Source: Thermoplasmata archaeon (GTDB taxonomy: Archaea; Thermoplasmatota; Thermoplasmata; Lutacidiplasmatales; UBA184). From it: a stretch of DNA of 64,000 nucleotides. The notes below the pieces were generated by a model that did no database searches, was not told the DNA's origin, and saw only the letters and a list, made by a program, of their open reading frames with translations. The translations under genes and the position numbers were made by a program. The DNA is taken from contig JAKAAX010000002.1 of assembly GCA_021802125.1 (NCBI GenBank), forward strand, positions 124,001 through 188,000, read 5' to 3'. Shown piece by piece: positions 24,672-31,927 of the stretch. How positions within the stretch are numbered: the stretch's first letter is position 1; each line of letters starts with the position of its first letter.

Positions 24672-24926
24672 CTACTTCACGATGAAGTAGCCGGCCGCCT
24701 TCTCGCGGACCTTCCGGCGAACGAACCCCTTCGTCTGGAGGTCCTGCAGCGAGTTGAGGACCATGTTCTTCGGGAGCTTCGAGGTCTGCGTGATACGCTC
24801 GGCCGTCCCCATCTTCTCCTCCGAAGAGAGCCCAAGTTCCTTCATGGTCTTGTAGACCTTCAGATTGTTGCCGCTGAGCTCGTCCGAGATCGAGGGGGCG
24901 GACTCCCCGAAGCCGTATTCTTCCAT
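24672..24926 (-). CDS. Winged-helix DNA-binding protein (small)
   Basis: 84 residues from ATG 24926. Helix-turn-helix features: KVYKTMKELGLSSEEKMG, then TSKLPKNMVLNSLQDLQTKGFVRRK as recognition helix and wing start, then the wing (KAAGYFIVK). It resembles small MarR/ArsR-like winged-helix regulators without an effector domain. ATG 24956 is an alternative, but the TATA at 24965-24972 would put the TSS near 24942, downstream of it. Stand-alone gene; target unknown. Confidence 0.72.
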   Translation of the reverse strand: MEEYGFGESAPSISDELSGNNLKVYKTMKELGLSSEEKMGTAERITQTSKLPKNMVLNSLQDLQTKGFVRRKVREKAAGYFIVK

Positions 24927-24964
24927 CGTCTGCGCCTCGCGCCGAGGCTTGCACATCGATTAGG

Positions 24965-24972
24965 AATAAAAG
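24965..24972 (-). promoter_or_regulatory. TATA box of the winged-helix gene
   Basis: AATAAAAG on the plus strand (CTTTTATT on the minus) is the most AT-rich stretch nearby; it fixes the start choice at 24926 with a ~16-base leader. Confidence 0.55.
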
Positions 24973-25169
24973 GCTGCCATGGGCCTCGGTCGCTTGGCGG
25001 CCGAGTCGGCCACTAGCCGCGGGCGCCCGGAGAACGCCGAGGTGGGCCCGCCCGGGACGTAGGTTCCCTACGACCTCGACGTCGGCATCCGGACGTGAGG
25101 AGAGGAGGGAGAGGAGATGGAAGGCTGCCCGGGGCCTCGCTGCGCCATCACGGCGCCATCACCGCGCGG

Positions 25170-26255
25170 TCACCGTATCGATGCGTGACACCGCGTGCAC
25201 AGGACGGAGCCTGGCGGGTTGAGATGCCCGCAGGAGCGGCATGAGGTGCGGTTGGAGATCACCGCCGGGCCAAGATAGTCGAGCGCGGGGGTGGGGGCGA
25301 GCTCCCGGGAGTCGGAGGCGAGAGGGGCGAGACCGGTGGAGGAGGAAGGACCACCAGGTAGCCCGGCGGCACCCCAGCCCGCTCCTTGACCCCGCATGGA
25401 CATGGCCGAACCCTCCTCGCGGCCGTCCGGATAGGTCCCTTCCGGCCGGCTGGAGAGGAACAGGGCCCCTCCGAACACGAAAGCGAAGCCGGCGCAGATC
25501 GAGAGGTACCACCCCAGCCCCGCGCCCCAAGTGGCTTGGCCGTTGTCCGTGCCGAAGGCTCCTCCTCCGACCGAGAAGCTGCACGTGTTCCAGAACGAGG
25601 CGTTCGGAGTGTTCGTGCCGCAGTTCGCTTCCTCCACACCGAGGAAGTAGTCGTACGGTCCCGAGTTGGGGGGGGCCGCGCTGACTGGGCCCACGAGCCC
25701 CGGTTGGGCCAAGATGAGGAGCGCAGGGGCGAGGAGGGTGAGGATGCCCGCCATCAAGGCGAGAAGGTGGGTCGTGTGGAAGTGCCAGCGCCCCCACCCC
25801 CGCCGGGTCGCTCCCATCACCATGAACGAGGCGCAGAGCGCGCCGAGGACACCCGAGACCAGGATCATCACGTGGACCAGCACGTAGTAGCCGCCGAGGT
25901 TGGAGAGGCCCGTGGTGGCGTAGGCCCAGTTCATGTTCGTGTTGGCGTTGCAAGGCGCCCAGCCGTAGAGCGTCGAGCCCGAGCAGGCGACGTAAGAGGT
26001 GGAGCCCGGGCTGAACTCGAGCGTCCCTGTGTCGCTCGTTCCAGAGCTCGGGTCGGTCAGAGTCACGGTGTCGAACCACCAGGGGGTCGCGGCCGCCGCT
26101 ACGGAGAGGATCACCGCCGCGAAGAGCAGCACCGCGGCGATGGTGCGTCGCCGGGAGGTCCCGCCCTGCCCGCGCGAGGTCGGCCGCCAGGGTCCGCCCA
26201 TCGCCCGGCCATCGTACCCGCCGCCGGAGCTACCGGACCCACTCCACGACGCCAT
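25170..26255 (-). CDS. Four-helix membrane protein with C-terminal zinc ribbon
   Basis: 361 residues. Four transmembrane helices (e.g. IAAVLLFAAVILSVAAAA, YYVLVHVMILVSGVLGALCA, LALMAGILTLLAPALLILA, and LSICAGFAFVFGGALFLS) enclose a Cys-containing extracellular loop (~90-110, ~215-240). A ~95-residue cytoplasmic tail ends in CRSCGHLNPPGSVLCTRC, a zinc ribbon. No family recognised. The N-terminal ~35 residues are Gly/Ser/Arg-rich. TATA at 26289-26296 predicts a TSS near 26266. Confidence 0.7.
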   Translation of the reverse strand: MASWSGSGSSGGGYDGRAMGGPWRPTSRGQGGTSRRRTIAAVLLFAAVILSVAAAATPWWFDTVTLTDPSSGTSDTGTLEFSPGSTSYVACSGSTLYGWAPCNANTNMNWAYATTGLSNLGGYYVLVHVMILVSGVLGALCASFMVMGATRRGWGRWHFHTTHLLALMAGILTLLAPALLILAQPGLVGPVSAAPPNSGPYDYFLGVEEANCGTNTPNASFWNTCSFSVGGGAFGTDNGQATWGAGLGWYLSICAGFAFVFGGALFLSSRPEGTYPDGREEGSAMSMRGQGAGWGAAGLPGGPSSSTGLAPLASDSRELAPTPALDYLGPAVISNRTSCRSCGHLNPPGSVLCTRCHASIR

Positions 26256-26288
26256 CCACGCTCACCCATCGGGAGGTGTGCCCTTCCA

Positions 26289-26296
26289 GATAATCC
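26289..26296 (-). promoter_or_regulatory. TATA box of the zinc-ribbon membrane gene
   Basis: GATAATCC on the plus strand (GGATTATC on the minus), overlapping the end of the upstream tetrapyrrole-methylase gene; predicted TSS ~10 bases before ATG 26255. Confidence 0.5.
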
Positions 26297-27159
26297 TACT
26301 TCGGCCCACCGCGCCGGCTCGAGGAGCGTCGGCGCGTCCTCGCCGCGGGGGACGCCGAGGGACCGGGGGGTGGGAGCAAATCTCCCCCGGCCACCCGGCC
26401 CACGACCACGAGGAGCGGCCCCACGAGATGGCGACGGCGAACCTCCCGGATGAGAAGCCGAAGCGAGGCCCGCAGGACCCATCCCCTGTCCGTCCCCGGG
26501 GCGCCAATGAGCGCGGCGTTCGAGGTGACGGCGACGACCTTCGTGAGCGAACGAAGGCTCTCGAGCACCTCCGTTTCCCCGATCCAGGCGACGACCGTAT
26601 CGCGGGGCCCGAACGCCATCGGACGGGCGGATCGGCCGCGGGTGCGCAGCGCGCTCTTCGACAGCGGGAGGTGGAGGAGCGTGCAGCTCTCCGACGCGCC
26701 TTCGAGGAACAGCGGTAGGCTGGCGAGCGTGGGCGCCGCGGTAAGGGGAGCGAGCCCGGGGACGACCGAGGCTGGGACCCCGAGGGAGGCGAGCCGGGCC
26801 AGCGTCCGCAGACCGTCCCCGAGCACGAGCGGGTCGCCGTGCATCCAGCGCACCACGCGCTCTCCGGAACGCGCGCGTTCCACGAGATGCTCTTCCCAGC
26901 GTGGGGCGACCTTGGCGCGGCCGCGCCGCGCGGGGTTCGGCACCGCGATCCTCACCGCCCGTCGAGGGGCCCATCGGAAGGCGGCGCGGTCGACCTGCTT
27001 GTCGTAGAAGATCGCGTCGGCCTCTCGGAGATAGGCGCACGCTCGAAGGGTCAGGAGGTCGCGGTCCCCCGGCCCGGCTCCCACGAGGACCACCTCGCCG
27101 GGACGGAACTGGACCCTTGGCAACAGGCCGGGCAGAGGCCGCCCCGGGCGCGGCCTCAA
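26296..27159 (-). CDS. Divergent tetrapyrrole methylase (uroporphyrinogen methyltransferase-like)
   Basis: 287 residues from TTG 27159, overlapping the upstream gene's stop (TTGA). The TP-methylase motif GEVVLVGAGPGDRDLLTLRA and ADAIFYDKQVDRAAF match the SUMT (CobA/CysG) N-terminus, and WMHGDPLVLGDGLRTL replaces the canonical KGGDPFVFGRGGEE. The C-terminal region is short and weakly conserved. A SAM-dependent C-methyltransferase of a tetrapyrrole is likely, but the divergent second motif makes uroporphyrinogen III uncertain as substrate. There is no other cobalamin/heme gene nearby. A downstream TTG (27120 region) is an alternative start. Confidence 0.7.
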   Translation of the reverse strand: MRPRPGRPLPGLLPRVQFRPGEVVLVGAGPGDRDLLTLRACAYLREADAIFYDKQVDRAAFRWAPRRAVRIAVPNPARRGRAKVAPRWEEHLVERARSGERVVRWMHGDPLVLGDGLRTLARLASLGVPASVVPGLAPLTAAPTLASLPLFLEGASESCTLLHLPLSKSALRTRGRSARPMAFGPRDTVVAWIGETEVLESLRSLTKVVAVTSNAALIGAPGTDRGWVLRASLRLLIREVRRRHLVGPLLVVVGRVAGGDLLPPPGPSASPAARTRRRSSSRRGGPK

Positions 27160-27722
27160 CGGAGGGCCTCCAACGTCCTCCGGCGCTCGTTCTCCCGGTG
27201 GACCTCTCTCAGCTCGAGGTCCCGAAGGGCCTCCCCCAGGTCCTCCTCGATGTAGACCCCCTCGAGGACCTGCGGGAAGGCGCCACGGAGGGCGAGGGCC
27301 TCGGCCACCTCGGCCAGGACGGTGTCGGGCGCCCCCGGCCATCGACCCGGAGGCTCACCCTCCTCGAATCGCGGGGCGCGCTCATGCCAGAAAGCGGTAC
27401 GCGCTAGCCCCCGCGGGAGGTCCGTTCGGTGGACCCGGACGGTGGCGGCGGCGGGAAGGCCGTGGCCATCGCGCTCGAACTCCGGTGGGTCGGAGCCGGA
27501 GAACTTTCCCGTCTCCCTCGCGATGCGTCGCATCGTCGCGATCGTCACCACGATCACCATCGCGGCCCGCTCACCGCTGGGGTCCAGGAGCGAGGCCACA
27601 CGGACCTCCTCCGGAGGGACCCGGTGATGCTCCGCGAACGAGCCGAGGAGCGAGCGCTCCTCTCCCGAGATCCCGGGGTCCTTCTCCCCTCGGACCGGTC
27701 CCACGCTCCGCCCTTCGGTCAT
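27156..27722 (-). CDS. Conserved hypothetical protein upstream of the tetrapyrrole methylase
   Basis: 188 residues from ATG 27722. A first part (GEERSLLGSFAEHHRVPPEEVR, RAAMVIVVTIATMRR) suggests alpha/beta structure; the middle (TDLPRGLARTAFWHERAPRFEEGEPPGRW) and a charged C-terminal helix (VYIEEDLGEALRDLELREVHRENERRR) follow. No family recognised. Translated upstream in the same operon (TTGA overlap with the methylase). Longer in-frame starts at 27983 would use the low-complexity Pro/Ser-rich repeat as coding, so ATG 27722 is preferred. Confidence 0.55.
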   Translation of the reverse strand: MTEGRSVGPVRGEKDPGISGEERSLLGSFAEHHRVPPEEVRVASLLDPSGERAAMVIVVTIATMRRIARETGKFSGSDPPEFERDGHGLPAAATVRVHRTDLPRGLARTAFWHERAPRFEEGEPPGRWPGAPDTVLAEVAEALALRGAFPQVLEGVYIEEDLGEALRDLELREVHRENERRRTLEALR

Positions 27723-27816
27723 CGGACGCTGCGACCCTTCACCGGAAGATGAGCTTGACCCGGGAGGGGGAGGGATGGGGAGGAACGGGGCAGGGTGGAA
27801 CGGCAAGGGACGCGAA

Positions 27817-27841
27817 GGGACGGGACGGGACGGGACGGGAA
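27817..27841. repeat. GGGAC pentanucleotide tandem repeat
   Basis: Four perfect GGGAC units plus one GGGAA variant, inside a ~150-base purine-rich, G-rich stretch (27750-27890) between divergent genes. The G-runs could form a G-quadruplex on the plus strand. It lies in the divergent control region of the methylase operon and the zinc-finger gene. Confidence 0.75.
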
Positions 27842-27939
27842 GGGAGGGGGTGGGATTGGAGGGGGCGGGGTCGGGGCGGCGCCGGGGCGGGCCGCGAACG
27901 CTATCTACCACAGACCCCGGTCGGTCCACGGAGGAGAAC

Positions 27940-28632
27940 TTGGTCGCGGAAGAGGAGGCATCTCGCCCTCGGGCACGCACCACCCCACGGGTGAACGTCC
28001 TCGACCTTCCCTGCCCGACGTGCGGGGAGACCCTCCGGCACCGCGTGCTTCACGTCAAGGAAGGCTCAGCCCGCTCCGAAGCCCGTGGGAACTCCCGCAG
28101 CCCGCTCGAAGGCATCGCTCGCTGCGCCATCTGCCACACGTCCCACCCGTTCGTCCTCCAGCCGAAGCTCCTTTGCGCCGTCTCCGTGATCGTGAGCGAG
28201 GGCCCCGAGTCGGTCCGTACGGACGTGGACCTGCCGGAGGACCGGCTGCTGGAACTGGACGGGACGCTCCGCGTGAACGGACGACCCGTGCGGATCTCGC
28301 GGATCGAGGGACCGATGGCCCGCAACCTGCCCCGGGCACGTCCTTCCCAGGTGGTGGCGCTCTGGACGGTACCCACCGACGAGCTCCACCTCCGCCTTTC
28401 CGTCGTCGAGGGTTCCCGGACCCGCCCCCTCCACATCATGGCCCGAGGAGACCAGGAGATCCGGGTGGGCGACGTGCTTCACCTCGAGGCCGAGGGGGAG
28501 TCGGTCGAGATCACCGGGGTCCGTGGGCGGGGCCGGACCTTCCAGGACCCGGGCGATGCGCTTCCCGCCCGAGAAGTGCAGCGGATCTACGCGCGCTCCG
28601 CGCGAAGACCGCCCGGCGGCAGAAGGGACTGA
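27940..28632 (+). CDS. Zinc-finger protein similar to the HVO_0476 family
   Basis: 230 residues from TTG 27940, preceded by GGAGG five bases upstream. Two zinc-binding pairs, LPCPTCGETLRH and RCAICHTSHPF, near the N-terminus are followed by a C-terminal beta-barrel-like region (SVIVSEGPESVRTDVDLPEDRL, GDVLHLEAEGESVEI). The pattern resembles the archaeal HVO_0476-type zinc finger. The function is unknown; RNA or protein binding is possible. GTG 27991 is an alternative start. Its 3' end overlaps the rqcH stop by 46 bases, antisense. Confidence 0.62.
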   Translation: MVAEEEASRPRARTTPRVNVLDLPCPTCGETLRHRVLHVKEGSARSEARGNSRSPLEGIARCAICHTSHPFVLQPKLLCAVSVIVSEGPESVRTDVDLPEDRLLELDGTLRVNGRPVRISRIEGPMARNLPRARPSQVVALWTVPTDELHLRLSVVEGSRTRPLHIMARGDQEIRVGDVLHLEAEGESVEITGVRGRGRTFQDPGDALPAREVQRIYARSARRPPGGRRD

Positions 28633-30575
28633 AGCCGCTCCCGGGAGATCCCCAGGTCCTGGGCCACCCGCCGCTCGGTCTGTTCCCGATCCTTCTCCTC
28701 CCCCGGGAGGATCCGCCAGAGGACCTTCCCCCCTTCCTGGGCGAAGCTCTCGCGGGGTGCGACCTGCAGGAGGACCTCGCGCTCGAAGGAGATCGTGCCG
28801 AGCCAGAGCTCCAGGGGAAGGTCCCGTTCGAAGGTCTTCGTCCCGTGGATGACCCAGGACCCCTTCGCCACGAACTCGCCGCTCGCCCCCGCCTTCGAGA
28901 CCGCGTCGCCCGGCACCCAGAAGGCGTCCGCCGAGGCGAGGCCGGCCCTCCAGGCCTTCGAGCAGGCGACCGCCCACTGGCTCACCTCGCGGAGCGTGAC
29001 CTCGCCGACCTCGCCCTGCCCGGGCGCCGGCCGCTTGATGACGACGCTCGGGGCGCCCTGCAGGTCCGCGTGGATGTAGATGTCGCGCTCCTTCAGGTAG
29101 CGTTTGACCACGCCGTCGTTCGACCTCGCGTCGCGGCCTGCCACGGCGACGAGCCGCTCGGAGGAGACCATCCAGCGGGGGGCCTTCTCGAACCAGAAGT
29201 GCTTCTTCCTCGGGGTCCCCCAGGCACGCGGTCCGACGGCGGCAAGGGCGGCGCGTCTCTCCATCCTCTCCTGGTCCGAGGCGCTTTCCTGATCGAGGGA
29301 CCGCATGCGCGACTCGGTCTCGGCGAGGGCCCGGCGGGCTCCCTCGAGCTTCGGAAGCCGGCGTTTCGCCTGGTCGAAGAGGACCTGTGCGCTTTCGCGG
29401 ATCGGTCGGGCGGCGACCAGGCGGAGGGACCGTCCGTCGATCTCGATCTCCACCTCGCCTTCCCCCGGGGCGGCTTGGCGGGCGGCCTTGAGCCGCGACT
29501 CCACCTCCGCGTAGTTGGACAGGAGCAACCGGGCCGCGCCCTGCTCCTCCCGCATCCCACGCTCCTGCTCGTCGATGACGCCCTGCTGCTGGCTCCGCAG
29601 CCGCAGGAGCTCCTCCCGCTGGACGTTCCTCTGCTCCTCCGGCCCCGGGGCAGCCGTCACCGGCGGGGGGGCCTTCTCGGCGAAATAGACCGCGGCCGCC
29701 TCCGAGAACCGCTCCCGCTCCTCCAGCGCGCTCCCGGCCTCCGCGCCGGGCAGCCCGCTCGAGCCCCACCGGCGGGAGGGGTAAGGCGTGGCGTCCACCG
29801 GCGTGGAGCCCGCGGAGGCGCGGTAGAGGTACCCCTTCGGAGGGTCGGCCAGTTCCTTCAGGAGGTCGGACATCGCGCGGACGAGCTTGCCCGCCGTCGC
29901 CTCGGCGTCTGTGGAGGCCGGGGCCCGCGGGTCCAACCCGGCCCGGACCACGACCTCCTCGGCGAGCGGTCCTCCGAGCCCTAGACGTGCCGCCAGGGTC
30001 GATACCCGGTCGGTCCGGGAGCGGGTCAAGACCGCGAGCACCTCTCCGTCGGAGAGCGTGAACGGGTCCTTGCGTGGTGGAGGACGCACGTAGGGCTCCC
30101 CCGGCCGCAGCGTCCGTCCGGCCCAGACCTTCGAGTGGAGGAGCGCGACGATCCGCCCCCCCCGCACCGCGAGGATGTTCCCTTGTCCGAAGAGCTCGAG
30201 GGCGAGGAGCGCAGGGCCCTCCTCTCCCCCTCGTCCGAAGGCCAGCTCCAGGTACCTCTCCCCCTCTGGTTGGTTAATCGATAGGAGCGGGGCCCCGGTC
30301 AGCTGCCTTCGGAGCTCCACGCCCAGGCGCCCCGGTTCGTCCGGTCGCTCGCTCCCCGAGGGTCGAAGGACCGCAAAGCGACCGGGGGCCACGAGGAGCT
30401 CCCACTTCCCCTTCTCCTGGACACGGAGGGTGAGCAGCAGCCGCTCTCCCGGAAGCTCGTAGGCCTTCTCGAACCAGGCGCGGCCCAGGGCGCGGAGCTC
30501 CCGCACCAGCGCCTGGGTGTCGAGCGCGGAGAACCCCTCCTTCACCGCGAGCGGCTGGCCGCCCGTCTGCGACAT
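28587..30575 (-). CDS. rqcH: Ribosome-associated quality control protein RqcH (NEMF/Rqc2)
   Basis: 662 residues. The NFACT-N domain starts with SALDTQALVRELRALG; its region SINQPEGERYLELAFG carries the conserved DR-type position as ER. The coiled coil spans ~330-430 (QQQGVIDEQERGMREEQ), and the C-terminal NFACT-R (DUF814) domain has KHFWFEKAPRWMVSS and RDIYIHADLQGAPSVVIK. It recognises stalled 50S-nascent-chain complexes and recruits alanyl-tRNA to tag the peptides. The TATA 30606-30609 is shared with the divergent dehydrogenase. GGGAG lies before ATG 30575. Confidence 0.9.
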   Translation of the reverse strand: MSQTGGQPLAVKEGFSALDTQALVRELRALGRAWFEKAYELPGERLLLTLRVQEKGKWELLVAPGRFAVLRPSGSERPDEPGRLGVELRRQLTGAPLLSINQPEGERYLELAFGRGGEEGPALLALELFGQGNILAVRGGRIVALLHSKVWAGRTLRPGEPYVRPPPRKDPFTLSDGEVLAVLTRSRTDRVSTLAARLGLGGPLAEEVVVRAGLDPRAPASTDAEATAGKLVRAMSDLLKELADPPKGYLYRASAGSTPVDATPYPSRRWGSSGLPGAEAGSALEERERFSEAAAVYFAEKAPPPVTAAPGPEEQRNVQREELLRLRSQQQGVIDEQERGMREEQGAARLLLSNYAEVESRLKAARQAAPGEGEVEIEIDGRSLRLVAARPIRESAQVLFDQAKRRLPKLEGARRALAETESRMRSLDQESASDQERMERRAALAAVGPRAWGTPRKKHFWFEKAPRWMVSSERLVAVAGRDARSNDGVVKRYLKERDIYIHADLQGAPSVVIKRPAPGQGEVGEVTLREVSQWAVACSKAWRAGLASADAFWVPGDAVSKAGASGEFVAKGSWVIHGTKTFERDLPLELWLGTISFEREVLLQVAPRESFAQEGGKVLWRILPGEEKDREQTERRVAQDLGISRERLQSLLPPGGLRAERA

Positions 30576-30605
30576 CGCTCTCCCTGCCCGTCGGGACGCA
30601 GAGGC

Positions 30606-30609
30606 TATA
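30606..30609. promoter_or_regulatory. Shared divergent TATA box (rqcH and acyl-CoA dehydrogenase)
   Basis: GGCTATAGTGG; -26 spacing to 30581 (minus) and 30633 (plus). The plus-strand TSS coincides with GTG 30634, which supports that start and a leaderless mRNA. Confidence 0.5.
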
Positions 30610-30633
30610 GTGGATGGACCTTTCGCGTCCCTC

Positions 30634-31818
30634 GTGAGCGAGCCTTCGGCCTCTCCCCCGCCGGCGACCGCCTCCAACGGCCCCAGTCCCCCTCCCTCGC
30701 CCGAACCTGCAAGCGAGTGGGTGGCGAAGGCGCGGGCCTTCTGCGAGGAGCGGGTCCGCCCGAACCTCCGAACGTGGGACCGGGAGGACCTCATCCCCGA
30801 CGACTTCTTCCGGGCCTTCGGCGACGCGGGGTTCCTCGGGCTCACGATCCCGAAGGAGTACGGCGGGCAGGGGCTCTCCACGCTCGAGTTCGCCCGCACG
30901 CTCGAGGAGCTCGCGGCGGGGAGCGGGGCCGCGGCGACGATGATGGCGGTGGACCTGTCCGTCGCCGCCATGCCGATCCTCCAGTGGGGGACGGAGGAGC
31001 AGAGGCAGACCTTCCTACCGAAGATCGCCCGCGGGACCTGGATCGGGGCCTTCGGGCTCACCGAGCCCTCCGTCGGCTCGGACTCCCAGCACCTCGCCAC
31101 CCGATACCGCCGGGCGGCAGCGCCGGCCGAAGGCTGGGTGCTGGACGGCTCGAAGATGTTCATCACCAACGCGGCCTCCTCGGAGGTCGTCCTGGTCTTC
31201 GCCACGAGCGACCCCGCTCTGGAGGCGAAGGGGATCACCTGCTTGCTGGTCCGCAAGGGCACCCCGGGGTTCTCCGTCGCTCAGCGCCTGGACAAGATGG
31301 GCATCCGTGGCTCGGAGACCATGGAGCTCGTCTTCGAGAACTGCCGCGTCCCCGAGGGCTCTCTCCTCGGAAAGGAGGGTCAGGGGTTCAAGATCGCCAT
31401 GACCGCCCTCGAGGGCGGGCGCATCGGGATCGCGGCCTGCTCGCTGGGCATCGCCCGCGCCGCCCTGGAGGAGACCCTCCGGTGCCTGCCGCGCCCCGCC
31501 GAGGACTGGCAGAGGTCCGCGGTCGCGCGGATGTTCGTCGACGTGGAAGCCTCCCGGGCCCTGGTCGAGAAGGCCGCCCGGCTTCGCGATCAGGGCGCGG
31601 ACTTCGCAGGGGCGGCCTCGGCCGCGAAGCTCTTCGCGTCCCAGGCCGCGTTCCGGATCGCCAGCCGGGGCCTCGATGTGGTCGGCCGTTCCTCCTTCGA
31701 CCGGGAAGGCGCCTGCCAGCTGGAGCAGCTCTTCCGGGATTCCCGCGTGCTGACGATCGTCGAGGGCACCACGGAGATCCAGGAGCTCATCCTGGGCCGC
31801 CGGCTCCTGGGACGGTAG
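30634..31818 (+). CDS. Acyl-CoA dehydrogenase
   Basis: 394 residues from GTG 30634. Flavoprotein domains in order: N-terminal alpha (~35-150, LGLTIPKEYGGQGLSTLEF), central beta (FGLTEPSVGSD, NAASSEVVLVFAT), C-terminal alpha, and VEGTTEIQELIL with the catalytic Glu. It oxidises an acyl-CoA at C2-C3 with FAD and passes electrons to ETF. The usual Arg after EIQ is replaced (ELILGRRLL). No other fatty-acid or amino-acid gene is adjacent. The first ~30 residues are a Pro/Ser-rich leader. Divergent with rqcH. Confidence 0.93.
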   Translation: MSEPSASPPPATASNGPSPPPSPEPASEWVAKARAFCEERVRPNLRTWDREDLIPDDFFRAFGDAGFLGLTIPKEYGGQGLSTLEFARTLEELAAGSGAAATMMAVDLSVAAMPILQWGTEEQRQTFLPKIARGTWIGAFGLTEPSVGSDSQHLATRYRRAAAPAEGWVLDGSKMFITNAASSEVVLVFATSDPALEAKGITCLLVRKGTPGFSVAQRLDKMGIRGSETMELVFENCRVPEGSLLGKEGQGFKIAMTALEGGRIGIAACSLGIARAALEETLRCLPRPAEDWQRSAVARMFVDVEASRALVEKAARLRDQGADFAGAASAAKLFASQAAFRIASRGLDVVGRSSFDREGACQLEQLFRDSRVLTIVEGTTEIQELILGRRLLGR

Positions 31819-31897
31819 GGCCCGGCGCAAACCTCCGGCGGCGCCGTCGCGCTCCGAAGTGCGCTCACGCTGGAACGGGGATCGGCTCGGCCGCATC

Positions 31898-31904
31898 TTC
31901 ATAG
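31898..31904 (+). promoter_or_regulatory. Candidate TATA box of hel308
   Basis: TTCATAG in GC-rich DNA, 26 bases before GTG 31928; supports a leaderless start. Confidence 0.4.
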
Positions 31905-31927
31905 CCGCTCCTTCCCGTTCGTGGGCC

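Noticed and set aside
27723..27983. Longer start (27983) for the 27156 hypothetical
   Set aside because: It would translate the G-rich repeat as a Pro/Ser-rich tract; ATG 27722 gives an ordinary protein.
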